A DNA stretch of 64,000 bases from Psychrobacter sp. NG25 (GCF_015234355.1 NZ_JADGMV010000008.1:1-64000); one strand, 5' to 3'. Positions 47,396 through 56,702 are shown, counted from the first letter of the stretch. Program-made: numbers and translations. The notes: generated from the letters alone by a model not told the origin.

Positions 47396-48559
47396 ATGAA
47401 TCATTCAAAAGCAATCTTATCAGTATTACTGCTCACACTCAGCGTTAGTGGTGCGCCTATGCTACACGCTGCGCCTAACGAAGTTGCTGCGGCCAATAGC
47501 ACGTCGAGCTTGCAAGATCGTAGTGTCGAAGACTTGGTGGCACTTGCTAAAGCAGGTGAGTCCAATGAAGCCATCAACGATGCCGTGTTGGGTAATGACG
47601 CTATCAATGATGCCGTCCTTGGCAACGAGGCGATTAATCCTAATGCGGCTAACGATGAAGCGACATCAAGCTCGCAGCCAACCGCTCAAGCACCAATACA
47701 GTCAAGTGCAGAGAGTGTCGATGCTGATAAGCTGATACTGAACTCGCCCGTGGTTGACCAAGCTAATATCTTAAACCCGCAAGAAAAACAGCGATTAGAG
47801 GCACAGCTTAGAAGCATTTATCAGCAAGGTTTTGCCCAAGCCGCAGTGGTGATCGTGCCTACCACGAATGGTGTGCCAATATTTGATTATGCATTAGAAG
47901 TGGCTGAAAAGTGGCAGCTAGGTAATGAAGATATCGATGATGGCTTACTGATGGTAGTCGCTGTTAATGACCGTGACATGTATATTTTGACAGGTTACGG
48001 ATTAGAAGGTGTGTTACCAGACGCTGCGGTCAGCCGAATTATTCGTGAAGATATCACGCCGTTGTTTAAGCAAAACGATTATGGTGCTGGGATACTGGCA
48101 GGTGTCGGGGCATTAAAGGCACGCTTGACTGCTGATCCTGATGTGTTGGCTCGTGCTGATGAGCAAGCTGCAGAGCGCACTGCTCAACAAGGCTCAAATG
48201 AGCTACCATCACCTACTTTCTTATTTATTATGGCATTGGTATTTGGTGGTGTTATTACCAGTATCTTTGGGCGCGTGTTTGGTTCTACTATAACCGCTGG
48301 TGGTTTTTTTGTGGGATCATTAGCCTTGGGTGGCAGCTTCATTATGACATCTATTATGACGATATTTATATGGCTGTTTTTGATATTTGCTAGTGGTGGT
48401 GGAGGCGGTAAAGGCGGTGGTAAACGTAGACGCAGAGGCGGAATGATCTTCTTACCTGGAGGTAGCGGTGGCGGCTTTGGCAGTGGTGGTTTCGGTGGCG
48501 GCGGCTTTGGCGGCGGCGGTGGTGGATTTGGCGGCGGTGGTGCTGGCGGATCATGGTAG
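47396..48559 (+). CDS. TPM-domain (YgcG-type) membrane protein
   Basis: A 387-residue protein. A signal peptide (cleavage near APMLHA, residue 25) is followed by a linker with a tandem AINDAVLGN repeat, then a periplasmic TPM domain (about 118-260, PVVDQANILNPQEKQRLE and TGYGLEGVLPDAAVSRI). Two hydrophobic helices (about 275-295 and 300-330) lead to a very Gly-rich, low-complexity C-terminus (KGGGKRRRRGG and FGGGGFGGGGGGF). This is the standard companion of LemA. The Gly-rich tail is typical of the YgcG family and its purpose is unknown. Confidence 0.92.
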   Translation: MNHSKAILSVLLLTLSVSGAPMLHAAPNEVAAANSTSSLQDRSVEDLVALAKAGESNEAINDAVLGNDAINDAVLGNEAINPNAANDEATSSSQPTAQAPIQSSAESVDADKLILNSPVVDQANILNPQEKQRLEAQLRSIYQQGFAQAAVVIVPTTNGVPIFDYALEVAEKWQLGNEDIDDGLLMVVAVNDRDMYILTGYGLEGVLPDAAVSRIIREDITPLFKQNDYGAGILAGVGALKARLTADPDVLARADEQAAERTAQQGSNELPSPTFLFIMALVFGGVITSIFGRVFGSTITAGGFFVGSLALGGSFIMTSIMTIFIWLFLIFASGGGGGKGGGKRRRRGGMIFLPGGSGGGFGSGGFGGGGFGGGGGGFGGGGAGGSW

Positions 48560-48651
48560 ACGCTGGCTAGAACTCTTGATAAAACTAGAGCTCTTGATAA
48601 AAATAGATACTAAATCTCCATTAGCAATGACGTACTTGAGGAAATAATATA

Positions 48652-49176
48652 ATGGCAGAAAACAACACTTCAAATCCCAGTTTTGCTCGCTGGTGGCGTC
48701 AAGTTTTGTTTGTCCCTCTCTTGCATAGTAAGTGGCTGACAGAAGAGGCCAAAGCTCGTCTCACAGAAAAGGTAACACAAGCAGAGCGTGGGCATCGTGG
48801 TGAGGTGTTTTTGATTGTAGAAAACAATCTGCCTATTCAAGACGCTTATCACGTTGGCTGCCGGGCACGTGCGATTGATTTGTTTAGTGAATATCGCGTT
48901 TGGGATACTGAAGAAAATACAGGTGTTTTAATCTACGTCAATGTTTGCGAGCATCAGCTAGAGATCGTTGCGGATCGTGGTATCAGTGCTCACGTCAGTC
49001 CAACTGTCTGGCGCGCGATGTGCGACAAAGCCGTGTCAGGCATTGTCAATCAAAAAACAGAAGAAAGTCTGGCTGAATTATTGGATGAAGTGGGGCAAGT
49101 AATGCGCCAGTATTATCATCTTGAGCATGATCCAGCGGGTAACGAATTGTCTGATACTGTGGTGTTTTTAAAGTAA
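48652..49176 (+). CDS. Cytosolic-type TPM-domain protein
   Basis: A 174-residue TPM-domain protein with no signal peptide or clear membrane helix. TPM features are AKARLTEKVTQAERGHRGEV, VWDTEENTGVLIYVNVCEHQ and LEIVADRGISAHV. AGGAAAT precedes the start. It is the third gene of lemA-TPM-TPM; such short TPM proteins commonly accompany the longer one. In the second half, CDKAVSGIVNQKTEESLAEL is the typical end of the fold. Confidence 0.9.
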   Translation: MAENNTSNPSFARWWRQVLFVPLLHSKWLTEEAKARLTEKVTQAERGHRGEVFLIVENNLPIQDAYHVGCRARAIDLFSEYRVWDTEENTGVLIYVNVCEHQLEIVADRGISAHVSPTVWRAMCDKAVSGIVNQKTEESLAELLDEVGQVMRQYYHLEHDPAGNELSDTVVFLK

Positions 49177-49368
49177 TGTTTATCATCGTATCTAATAGCT
49201 GTTGTTTTAGATTCTATCGCTTCTCTATGGTTTCACCCTCAATTGAAATATAATAGCGTTTCTAGAAAGAGAGCGATTGAGATATAACTTAAGCATATAT
49301 ACAAATACCGCATTTATAAAAGCCTTTCTCGATAACATCCTAATATGAAAAGTCACTACTGGAACACT

Positions 49369-50367
49369 ATGATTGATTTAATACAGAAACTACCGAAAGC
49401 CGAACTTCACTTACATATCGAAGGCTCATTAGAGCCTGAGCTGATGTTTAGATTGGCAAAAAAAAACCAGATAGAGATTCCGTATAAAGACATAGAAGAC
49501 GTGCGTAACGCCTATAACTTTACTAATCTGCAAACGTTTTTAGATATTTACTATGCAGGTGCAAACGTCCTTATCACCAAAGATGACTTCTATGATTTAA
49601 CATGGGAATACATTCTGAAGTGTGTTGAAGACAATGTCATTCACACAGAGATATTCTTTGATCCACAAACCCATACCGAAAGAGGCGTGCCTTTTGAAGC
49701 GGTAATCACCGGTATCAAAGAAGCGCTTGCTGATGCCAAAGAAAAGTATGGCATTACTTCTTGCATCATCATGTGTTTTTTAAGACATTTATCACAAGAA
49801 GAAGCCTTTAAGACGCTAGAAGAAGCGATAGCGTTCAAAGACGATATTATTGGCGTTGGTCTTGACTCTTCAGAGTTAGGCAATCCTCCTTCGAAGTTCA
49901 AAGGTGTCTTTAAAACGGCAGAAGAAGCAGGATTTAAGTTGGTCGCACATGCTGGTGAAGAGGCAGATTTTTCCTACATTTATGAAGCATTAGATCTATT
50001 GAATATCAATAGAATCGATCATGGCGTGCAGTCTATAAAAAGCCCAGAACTCATGCAAAGGCTTAAAGATGAGCAAATGCCGCTGACCGTTTGCCCGAAC
50101 TCTAATATCGAACTAAAAGTCTTCGGGAATTATAAAGAACACAATATAAAAGAGCTGCTAGATTACGGTCTGAATATCAGTGTCAATTCTGATGATCCAG
50201 CATATTTCAAAGGCTATATCAATCAGAACTTTATAAATATCTGTGAAAACCTACCGTTAACAGAAGACGACATCGTTACTTTAGTAAAGAATTCGTTTAG
50301 GTCTTCTTTTATAGATGATGAGTTAAAAGCGGAATATCTAGCGAAAGTTGATCTGGCACTACAGTAA
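49369..50367 (+). CDS. add: Adenine deaminase / adenosine deaminase family protein
   Basis: A zinc TIM-barrel deaminase of 332 residues. Zn ligands and active site are visible: HLHIEGSLEPE near the N-terminus, the LVAHAGEEADF His-Ala-Gly-Glu site, RIDHGVQS, and NSDDPAYF near the C-terminus. The short length, AELHLHIEGSLEPELMF and GLDSSELGNPPSKFKGVF loops resemble the adenine-deaminase branch (fungal Aah1 type) rather than classical adenosine deaminase, so adenine to hypoxanthine is the more likely reaction. Start at 49369 has GGAAC upstream and matches the family; the ATG at 49345 would add 8 residues. Confidence 0.9.
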   Translation: MIDLIQKLPKAELHLHIEGSLEPELMFRLAKKNQIEIPYKDIEDVRNAYNFTNLQTFLDIYYAGANVLITKDDFYDLTWEYILKCVEDNVIHTEIFFDPQTHTERGVPFEAVITGIKEALADAKEKYGITSCIIMCFLRHLSQEEAFKTLEEAIAFKDDIIGVGLDSSELGNPPSKFKGVFKTAEEAGFKLVAHAGEEADFSYIYEALDLLNINRIDHGVQSIKSPELMQRLKDEQMPLTVCPNSNIELKVFGNYKEHNIKELLDYGLNISVNSDDPAYFKGYINQNFINICENLPLTEDDIVTLVKNSFRSSFIDDELKAEYLAKVDLALQ

Positions 50368-50394
50368 ATCAACTATGATTAGGTTCTAGTATCT

Positions 50395-50433
50395 AAGGCT
50401 TAACGGTTTTTATGAATCGTTAAGCCTTTTTTA
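50395..50433 (+). terminator. Intrinsic terminator after deaminase gene
   Basis: AAGGCTTAACG / CGTTAAGCCTT stem followed by T tract. Confidence 0.92.
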
Positions 50434-50527
50434 TTGTGGCATTGGAGCGCCGTCAACGAAGCAATCAAGAGAAATAATACTGAATTGTATTTTATATCTA
50501 ATGTCAGTATCAGTTATACCATTGTGG

Positions 50528-51328
50528 CTACAGCGCAGTAATCCCTTGTATTAATATTGGTAGGATGATCCCTGCTTTTTCTGCTAACGTAATATCAACG
50601 AGTGTATTTGGTGTCGGGTCTGGGTTTATCTCGATAACTTTGGCACCATTTTGTTTGGCTAACTGCGATAGTCCTGCAGCAGGATAGACGAGGCTTGATG
50701 TGCCAATACTTATAAATACCTCGCAGTTCGTTACAGCATTTTCAGCTGTCTGCCATTCTTCTACAGGTAATGCTTCACCAAACCATACGATGTCTGGTCT
50801 GATATATCCATCGCAATGCTCGCAGGTTATTAGCGTTTCATCGAAACTAAGAGAGTTCTCGCTACTATACGAGTTTCTTACCTGGTTTGGGTAGGGCATC
50901 TCACACTGACTACAACGATTGCACCACAGATTGCCATGTAAATGGGTAACTGTGCTACCAGCCTGTTCGTGCAAGTCATCGACATTTTGGGTGATAAGTG
51001 TCACTTGTTGATCGGAAGACTGAGCATGATACTGCCACTGTGCTAAGGCGTCGTGTGCTGGATTTGGCTTTTTATCGGCGACCACTTGCCGGCGCCATTG
51101 ATACCATGACCATACTAGCTTTGGATCGCGAAGGAACGCATCTGGCGTGGCTAAGTCTTCTACGCCATAGTTCTCCCACAACCCTGTTTGTTTGTCTCGA
51201 AACGTTGGGATACCGCTTTCTGCAGAAATACCTGCCCCTGTCAAAATGCAAATACGCTGTTTCGACTTCAATAACTTGGTGGCAAGTGCTACTTCTACTA
51301 TTAACGCTGGTGATAATTCTGCTAACAT
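50528..51328 (-). CDS. cobB: Sirtuin NAD-dependent protein deacylase
   Basis: Removes acyl groups from lysine using NAD. GAGISAESGIPTFRDKQ is the NAD-binding signature, TQNVDDLHEQAGS and HLHGN contain the catalytic His, and two Cys pairs (CNRC and CEHC) form the Zn ribbon. The Tyr-x-x-Arg pair in WSWYQWRRQ is that of class III sirtuins, which allows desuccinylation and demalonylation as in E. coli CobB and human SIRT5. 266 residues. Its start codon is 35 bases from the divergent membrane-protein gene, so promoters must overlap the genes. Confidence 0.95.
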   Translation of the reverse strand: MLAELSPALIVEVALATKLLKSKQRICILTGAGISAESGIPTFRDKQTGLWENYGVEDLATPDAFLRDPKLVWSWYQWRRQVVADKKPNPAHDALAQWQYHAQSSDQQVTLITQNVDDLHEQAGSTVTHLHGNLWCNRCSQCEMPYPNQVRNSYSSENSLSFDETLITCEHCDGYIRPDIVWFGEALPVEEWQTAENAVTNCEVFISIGTSSLVYPAAGLSQLAKQNGAKVIEINPDPTPNTLVDITLAEKAGIILPILIQGITAL

Positions 51329-51363
51329 GAGCCAACCCTTGCTAATGATGGATATTTTTTCTT

Positions 51364-51732
51364 ATGATAGATGGAATTTGGTGGCTTGTCATACTGTTTG
51401 CCGTTATCGCAGTCTTATGGCTGTTGGCAAAGGCGCGTGGTGCTAAAGCGGGCGAAAAACACAGCCATAAACCGAGTGCAAAGGCGAATAAACCTATTAA
51501 TGATAGCCTACAAAAAACCTCAGCACTATTGAAGCAGTATTTCCCTGATTATCGAGTAAACCGTAAAGCGAATCATTTATTGCTCAGCAAGCAAGACAAA
51601 AAAATTGCGATGATTACCATTGATAAAAAAATAGACGTTGGTCAACGTCGTTTGGGAGATGTCCCTGTGATTAACTACCACCGTGTACCTAGTCGCGCTC
51701 AGTTGACTGCTAACTTGCAAGACGCAGAGTAA
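51364..51732 (+). CDS. Small membrane-anchored hypothetical protein
   Basis: A 122-residue protein I do not recognise. One N-terminal membrane helix (GIWWLVILFAVIAVLWLLA, about residues 4-22), a basic linker (KHSHKPSAKANK) and a cytosolic alpha/beta domain of about 70 residues with IAMITIDKKIDVGQRRL. The basic, positively charged segment just after the helix predicts a cytosolic C-terminus. Restriction-endonuclease-like folds can look similar, but there is no convincing catalytic motif. Confidence 0.65.
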   Translation: MIDGIWWLVILFAVIAVLWLLAKARGAKAGEKHSHKPSAKANKPINDSLQKTSALLKQYFPDYRVNRKANHLLLSKQDKKIAMITIDKKIDVGQRRLGDVPVINYHRVPSRAQLTANLQDAE

Positions 51733-51867
51733 TTTTTGCGATAAGTGAGGGGTTCGTAAGTATACGAGCACAGAAAAGCCGCAAACATTTTGAAGTGTAA
51801 TTTTGACGAGTATGGGCAATTTGGGGTAGTACTAAGGAAGGGCGGAGCAATGTTGGAAAATAATGAT

Positions 51868-51944
51868 TGGTGCGCTCGGCGGGAATCGAACCCACGACCC
51901 TCGGCTTCGGAGACCGATACTCTATCCAACTGAGCTACGAGCGC
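51868..51944 (-). tRNA. tRNA-Arg (anticodon CCG)
   Basis: On the minus strand a complete 77-base cloverleaf is read: acceptor stem GCGCTCG / CGAGCGC, D-arm GCTC / GAGT, anticodon arm TCGGT-CTCCGAA-GCCGA with anticodon CCG, T-arm GTGGG-TTCGATT-CCCGC and an encoded CCA end. It decodes CGG. Confidence 0.97.
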
Positions 51945-52357
51945 ATAATATGCTGAACCAACGACTCTATTCAAGGGCACTTAATGGATGAATGCTGCGC
52001 TAACCAACAAGACATATCAATGAATGGTATGAATAATCAGCTGTATTCTTAAGTATCGAATAAGTGTCGAAAAATAAAGACCGCTTAGTCTAACAAATAA
52101 AAACCATAAAGCCAATAAATGACGGTAGCGATTGATGTTTTTTAAGAAAAAACAAGATAGTCATTAAACAGGCATGGCAATTTACCTGTCTTTTCCCTTA
52201 TAATGTCATGGAGAATTCATATTTATAATCACCGATTACAAGTGTGCTGGCACGCGGGATGGCTGTTTGCTATTGATAACCAAAGGTTGTCAAAGGAGGA
52301 TAGGCAGAATGTCTGAGCTGTGCAGGCCTTTGTATACGTAATAAGAGAACGTGACGA
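51945..52357. other. Intergenic region between tRNA-Arg and the cytochrome gene
   Basis: About 410 bases, AT-rich, with no ORF or RNA gene seen. It must contain the tRNA promoter (leftwards) and the cytochrome promoter (rightwards), neither of which I can fix. Confidence 0.5.
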
Positions 52358-53023
52358 ATGAGAAAAGTAGTTATGTTATCGGCAGCTGCCATTCTAGGAA
52401 TCGCTAGTATCGCGGTGAGCCAAGCTGAAAGTGTTGTAGAAACGCCTGCAACTGTCTCTGCTGTAGCAGACACACAGGAAGTGGTAGAAAACGCGCCTGA
52501 GCAGTCAGGTGATGATGCACAAGCCGCTGCAGATGCAACAGATGGCGCAGCTCCTGCTGATGAAGCCGCACCTGTAGATGGTGAAGGTGCTGAAGAAACA
52601 GCCGCTGCAGCACCTGCTGCTGTTGAAGAGCCGATTCCACAAGATACGCCACAAGTACAAAAACTGATTGCGCTATATCCTAACCTGATTGCTCGTATTC
52701 ATCCTGTTGCTACCGTCTGCTTTGAAGATGATGAAGTATGTGATGTTACGGCACGTGTTGCTGGCCCAGCTCCTGGTGATGGACCTCGCGATGGTAAAGC
52801 TGTATACAATGCTGTATGTCATACTTGTCATGCAGCGGGCTTGCTAGGCTCTCCTGTCTTTGCTGATGCCGGCGCTTGGGGACCACGCATAGCAAAAGGT
52901 ACAGATACGCTATATACCCATGCTATCAATGGTTTCAACGCAATGCCTGCCAAAGGTGGCGCGGATATCCCTGATGAAGAAGTTCAAAATGCCGTAGATT
53001 ATATGGTTGAAGCAGCAAGCTAA
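52358..53023 (+). CDS. Cytochrome c5-like periplasmic c-type cytochrome
   Basis: A 221-residue exported monohaem cytochrome. Signal peptide (cleavage near SQAES, about residue 25), then a long Ala/Glu/Asp/Pro-rich acidic linker to about residue 88, and a C-terminal class I cytochrome domain with haem motif CHTCH (in VCHTCHAAG, about residue 154) and Met ligand in AMPAKGGAD. A pair Cys...Cys in VCFEDDEVC just before the domain may form a disulfide. Role: likely electron carrier to a terminal oxidase. Acidic linkers of this type are common in the family, but the length here is large. Confidence 0.92.
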   Translation: MRKVVMLSAAAILGIASIAVSQAESVVETPATVSAVADTQEVVENAPEQSGDDAQAAADATDGAAPADEAAPVDGEGAEETAAAAPAAVEEPIPQDTPQVQKLIALYPNLIARIHPVATVCFEDDEVCDVTARVAGPAPGDGPRDGKAVYNAVCHTCHAAGLLGSPVFADAGAWGPRIAKGTDTLYTHAINGFNAMPAKGGADIPDEEVQNAVDYMVEAAS

Positions 53024-53067
53024 TCTGTCCCAAGTGTTTTGCCAAGCTTTTACGATAGATATCTATA

Positions 53068-53106
53068 AAGCGCCTATCTCATTCAATGGGATAGGCGCTT
53101 TTTTCA
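53068..53106 (+). terminator. Intrinsic terminator after cytochrome gene
   Basis: AAGCGCCTATCTCATT / GGGATAGGCGCTT with T tract. It is almost the same sequence as the terminator at 56662-56702. Confidence 0.92.
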
Positions 53107-53255
53107 TCATAAATATTATCAATATGAAACTTCAGCTGCAATGTAGTTGAAATTCGTCAGCAGCAGCCTCATTTTATGACTTTACAGCATCTATTCTAAC
53201 TATTCATCATTTCAAAATATTTTTACATACATTTATAACAAACAAAGAGGTCTTC

Positions 53256-54218
53256 ATGTCAGAAGTACCAGCACTTACGATAAAAAACTTATCCAAAACT
53301 TATGATAATGGGTTTTCGGCTCTAAAAGGAGTCGATTTAACTGTGCCACAAGGTGGTTTTTTTGCATTATTGGGTCCCAATGGTGCAGGTAAATCAACCA
53401 TGATTGGTATCATTAGTTCGCTGTTTAAGCCGACTACAGGCAGTGTGCATATCTTTGGCACTGACTTGTTGGAAAACCCTTCTGTCGCGAAACAGTACCT
53501 CGGTATCGTACCGCAAGAGTTTAATTTTAATATGTTCGAAAAAGTCGAAGATATTTTGATTACACAGGCAGGTTACTTTGGTATTCCTGCCAAAGAAGCG
53601 AAGCCTCGTGCGAAACGACTACTAACAGCGCTGGGTCTATGGGATAAGCGTGATAGTAAATCGCGTGAGCTATCGGGTGGTATGAAACGCCGTTTGATGA
53701 TTGCCCGCGCATTGATTCATAAGCCAAAATTATTGATTTTGGATGAGCCAACGGCTGGGGTCGATATTGAGCTGCGCCGCTCTATGTGGGAGTTTATGCA
53801 ACAGATTAATATCGAAGAAAAGACCACTATCATTCTGACCACTCACTATCTTGAAGAAGCAGAGCAGCTGTGTAAGCGTATCGCTATCTTGGATCATGGT
53901 GAGATTCGTATTAACACGGAAATGAAAGATTTGTTGGCACAGCTATCGGTGGAAACATTCGTTTTTGATTTGGAAGTGCCAGTTACTAGGCAACTGGTTT
54001 TGACAGGTGTGACAGGGATAACCCAGCCGGATGATCAGACACTCGAAGTAACCTTGACAGAAGGTGAGTCGATGAATAATGTCTTTGCCCAGTTATCGGA
54101 GCAGGGCATCACTGTGGGAAGCATGCGTAACAAAGCCAATCGATTAGAAGAGTTGTTTATGCGCTTAGTAGATAAAAATATTCAAAGTGCAGACAGCATG
54201 AAGGAGGCGGGATTATGA
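53256..54218 (+). CDS. yadG: ABC transporter ATP-binding protein (YadG-like)
   Basis: ATPase subunit of an ABC-2-type exporter, 320 residues. Walker A GPNGAGKST, Q-loop VPQEFNFN, signature LSGGMKRRLMIARAL, Walker B LLILDEPTAGVD and the switch His in TTHYLEEAE are all present. The C-terminal 90 residues are a non-ATPase regulatory domain. It overlaps the next gene by four bases (ATGA), so the two are co-translated. The E. coli homologues YadG/YadH have no confirmed substrate. Confidence 0.94.
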   Translation: MSEVPALTIKNLSKTYDNGFSALKGVDLTVPQGGFFALLGPNGAGKSTMIGIISSLFKPTTGSVHIFGTDLLENPSVAKQYLGIVPQEFNFNMFEKVEDILITQAGYFGIPAKEAKPRAKRLLTALGLWDKRDSKSRELSGGMKRRLMIARALIHKPKLLILDEPTAGVDIELRRSMWEFMQQINIEEKTTIILTTHYLEEAEQLCKRIAILDHGEIRINTEMKDLLAQLSVETFVFDLEVPVTRQLVLTGVTGITQPDDQTLEVTLTEGESMNNVFAQLSEQGITVGSMRNKANRLEELFMRLVDKNIQSADSMKEAGL

Positions 54219-55021
54219 GTCAAGAAATGATAGATCCTAATAAAACCATGTCATTGAGCAAAAAGTGGATTGCATTTCGCACTATATTGTTAAAAGAAGT
54301 TCGCCGGATTTTGCGCATTTGGCCACAGACATTACTGCCACCAGTCATCACCATGAGTCTTTATTTTGTCATCTTTGGTAAAATGATCGGCTCACGTGTG
54401 GGTGAGATGGGCGGGGTGCCGTACATGCAGTTCATCGTGCCTGGTTTGATTATGATGTCGATTATTACCAACAGTTACTCCAACGTGGTGTCGAGCTTCT
54501 TTAGTGCTAAATTCACTTCTAGTATCGAGGAACTATTGGTTTCGCCTGTATCCAAACATGCGATTTTGATGGGGTATATCAGTGGCGGTATTTTCCGTGG
54601 ACTGGCCATTGGTGTCATCGTTTCGATAGTCGCACTGTTTTTTACCGACTTGGGCATTGAGCATTTATTTGTGACCATATTTACGGTACTAGGCACGTCT
54701 ATCTTATTTTCGCTTGGCGGCTTTATCAATGCCGTTTTTGCTCGCTCATTTGATGATATTTCTATCATTCCAAGCTTTGTATTGACGCCGCTTACCTATC
54801 TTGGTGGTGTATTTTATTCGATGGAAAACTTATCACCATTTTGGCAAAATATCTCATTATTAAACCCTATTGTTTATATGGTCAACTCATTCCGTTACGG
54901 TATCCTTGGCTATTCTGATGTCAATGTTTGGTACTCGATGGCCGCTATTTTTGTTTTTTGTGCAATATTCTATACTATCGCCTATCGCTTACTCAGTAAT
55001 GGCTCACGTGTACGTTTGTAG
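54215..55021 (+). CDS. yadH: ABC-2 type permease (YadH-like)
   Basis: A 268-residue ABC-2 permease with six hydrophobic helices, a cytosolic N-terminus with KEVRRILRIWPQTLLPPVIT, and the characteristic SIEELLVSPVSKHAILMGYI coupling-helix region. Partner of the ATPase just upstream. The final NPIVYMVNSFRYGILGYSD is the family C-terminal signature. Confidence 0.94.
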   Translation: MSQEMIDPNKTMSLSKKWIAFRTILLKEVRRILRIWPQTLLPPVITMSLYFVIFGKMIGSRVGEMGGVPYMQFIVPGLIMMSIITNSYSNVVSSFFSAKFTSSIEELLVSPVSKHAILMGYISGGIFRGLAIGVIVSIVALFFTDLGIEHLFVTIFTVLGTSILFSLGGFINAVFARSFDDISIIPSFVLTPLTYLGGVFYSMENLSPFWQNISLLNPIVYMVNSFRYGILGYSDVNVWYSMAAIFVFCAIFYTIAYRLLSNGSRVRL

Positions 55022-55057
55022 TCAAAATTGTTATAAATAAATAAACCGTTTTACTAT

Positions 55058-55086
55058 CAAAGCCTGACATTGTTGGGCTTTTTTAT
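55058..55086 (+). terminator. Intrinsic terminator after yadH
   Basis: AAAGCCTGACA / TTGGGCTTT with T tract. Confidence 0.8.
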
Positions 55087-55274
55087 GGCACCTTTTTAAA
55101 GGTTGAGGTGGTCTGTAACCTAAGACAGTCTTTTGAGACAGTGGCTTTAACAAAAAATCTGGTCAGTTGAGTGCTGATATTTGCTTAAGCCAAATTCATT
55201 ATCGACCAGCGTATTATTACTGTAAAATAACCCCTTTATGATTCGAACGTATTCTATAGCTTAGAAGGTAATTT

Positions 55275-56159
55275 ATGAGTATCCACGGTATTTTAGGTGA
55301 GCAAACCACGGACTATCCAACTGAATATAGCCCAGAGACGCTATATCCTATCGCCCGTAGTATGGGACGCGATGTAATTGGCTGGCAAGATGATAAGTTA
55401 ACGGTTGGCGTTGATTGGTGGCAGGCATTTGAGATGTCTTGGTTGAATACGCAAGGTATTTCACAAGTAGCCATCGCGCGCTTTGCGATTCCTGCCAGCT
55501 CACCGTTTATCGTAGAATCAAAATCGCTTAAGCTGTATTTAAACAGTATCAATTTTACCGAATTTGCTAGCTGGGCAGAGGTGCAAGCGCTGATTGCCAA
55601 AGATTTATCAGCCTGCGTACAAGCAGAAGTAAACGTTGAGCTATTTGGTTTAGATGATGAGCAAGGCAATGAGCAGTCAGGGTTATTGATTGCACAGCCT
55701 GAAGGCGTCTGTATTGATGATGCCTTGGCAAATAGCGATGAGAAAGTGGCGTTATGTGAGCATCCTGATGCATCACTGCTGAGTGATAATGAAGCAGAAA
55801 CGAGTGGCGAGAGCATGATAAGTGACAGCACTCAGCCTTATACTTTTTATTCTAATTTGCTGCGTAGTAACTGTCCGGTGACCAATCAGCCAGACTGGGG
55901 AACACTGGCAGTATCGATTACGACGGATAAGCCCGTTAATACAGCTAATATATTGCGCTATATTTTAAGCTTCCGTCAGCATAATGGCTTCCATGAGCAA
56001 TGTGTCGAGCAGATATTTGCTGATTTGAGTCGGTATTACGAGCCAAGCACATTGTTGGTTCGCGCATGGTACACGCGCCGAGGCGGTATCGATATCAATC
56101 CTTGCCGTGTCAGTGATATAAATCTACTACCACAGCCAAGCCGTTTAATTCGTCAGTAA
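55275..56159 (+). CDS. queF: NADPH-dependent 7-cyano-7-deazaguanine reductase
   Basis: Reduces preQ0 to preQ1 in queuosine synthesis. 294 residues, the long two-T-fold form found in Proteobacteria. The QueF motif ESKSLKLYLNS is at about residues 79-89, and the catalytic Cys and the Asp after it are in SNCPVTNQPDWG (about 199-210). AAGGT is just upstream of the ATG. Compared with E. coli (282) there is a Ser/Glu-rich insertion in the middle. Confidence 0.96.
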   Translation: MSIHGILGEQTTDYPTEYSPETLYPIARSMGRDVIGWQDDKLTVGVDWWQAFEMSWLNTQGISQVAIARFAIPASSPFIVESKSLKLYLNSINFTEFASWAEVQALIAKDLSACVQAEVNVELFGLDDEQGNEQSGLLIAQPEGVCIDDALANSDEKVALCEHPDASLLSDNEAETSGESMISDSTQPYTFYSNLLRSNCPVTNQPDWGTLAVSITTDKPVNTANILRYILSFRQHNGFHEQCVEQIFADLSRYYEPSTLLVRAWYTRRGGIDINPCRVSDINLLPQPSRLIRQ

Positions 56160-56235
56160 ATAAATATCGATGTTATGAGTTGCGATTACGTCCTATAATT
56201 AATCAACTTTATTCATCTAAGGTAAGGATACCAGT

Positions 56236-56637
56236 ATGAAATTGATAACTCATGTTGTAACGGTAGTGGGCGTAGCTGTGCTATCTCTGTCTACGATGTT
56301 ATCAGCACAAGCGGCATCCGCCGAAAGTGAGTACACTTGTGAAGATGCCTATATGGAAGTGGCTTATGACTGTGGTAAGGATGCGGTCCAAGTTGAAAAA
56401 AATAGGCTTAACAAAATATACATGACTGCGTATCGCACCTTATCACCTACCCAAAAGCAGCAGCTTGATAAAGAGCAGATTACCTGGCTAAAAGCCCGCA
56501 GCAAGCAGTGTGACTTTGAGCATGATGGCCCCATGAACAATACCGTGGTATATGCCATGATTAATTCTGATGTTTGTACCGCTAACGAGACACAGAAGCG
56601 TAGCAAGGTGATTGCTAAAAGATATAATATTAAGTAG
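56236..56637 (+). CDS. Secreted DUF1311 (LprI-like) protein
   Basis: A 133-residue exported protein with a signal peptide (cleavage near AQAAS, about residue 22). The DUF1311/LprI motif C-x...LNKIYMTAYRTLSPTQKQQL is followed by ITWLKARSKQC and a Cys pair, typical of lysozyme-inhibitor-like proteins. AAGGATA precedes the start. LprI of Mycobacterium inhibits lysozyme; whether this one does is unknown. Followed by a strong terminator. Confidence 0.85.
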   Translation: MKLITHVVTVVGVAVLSLSTMLSAQAASAESEYTCEDAYMEVAYDCGKDAVQVEKNRLNKIYMTAYRTLSPTQKQQLDKEQITWLKARSKQCDFEHDGPMNNTVVYAMINSDVCTANETQKRSKVIAKRYNIK

Positions 56638-56661
56638 TTTTTTTAGCTAAATCACACGCGA

Positions 56662-56702
56662 AAAAGCGCCTATCTCATTAAATGAAATAGGCGCTTTTTA
56701 TG
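56662..56702. terminator. Bidirectional terminator
   Basis: AAAAAGCGCCTATCTCATT / AATGAAATAGGCGCTTTTT, between converging DUF1311 gene and proS. Nearly the same sequence as the hairpin at 53068-53106. Confidence 0.92.

Noticed and set aside
55113..55128. LexA-box-like CTGT-N8-ACAG upstream of queF
   Set aside because: Matches the E. coli consensus length, but the TA-rich core is missing, queF is not a DNA-damage gene, and Moraxellaceae are generally reported to lack a classical LexA. Most likely chance.
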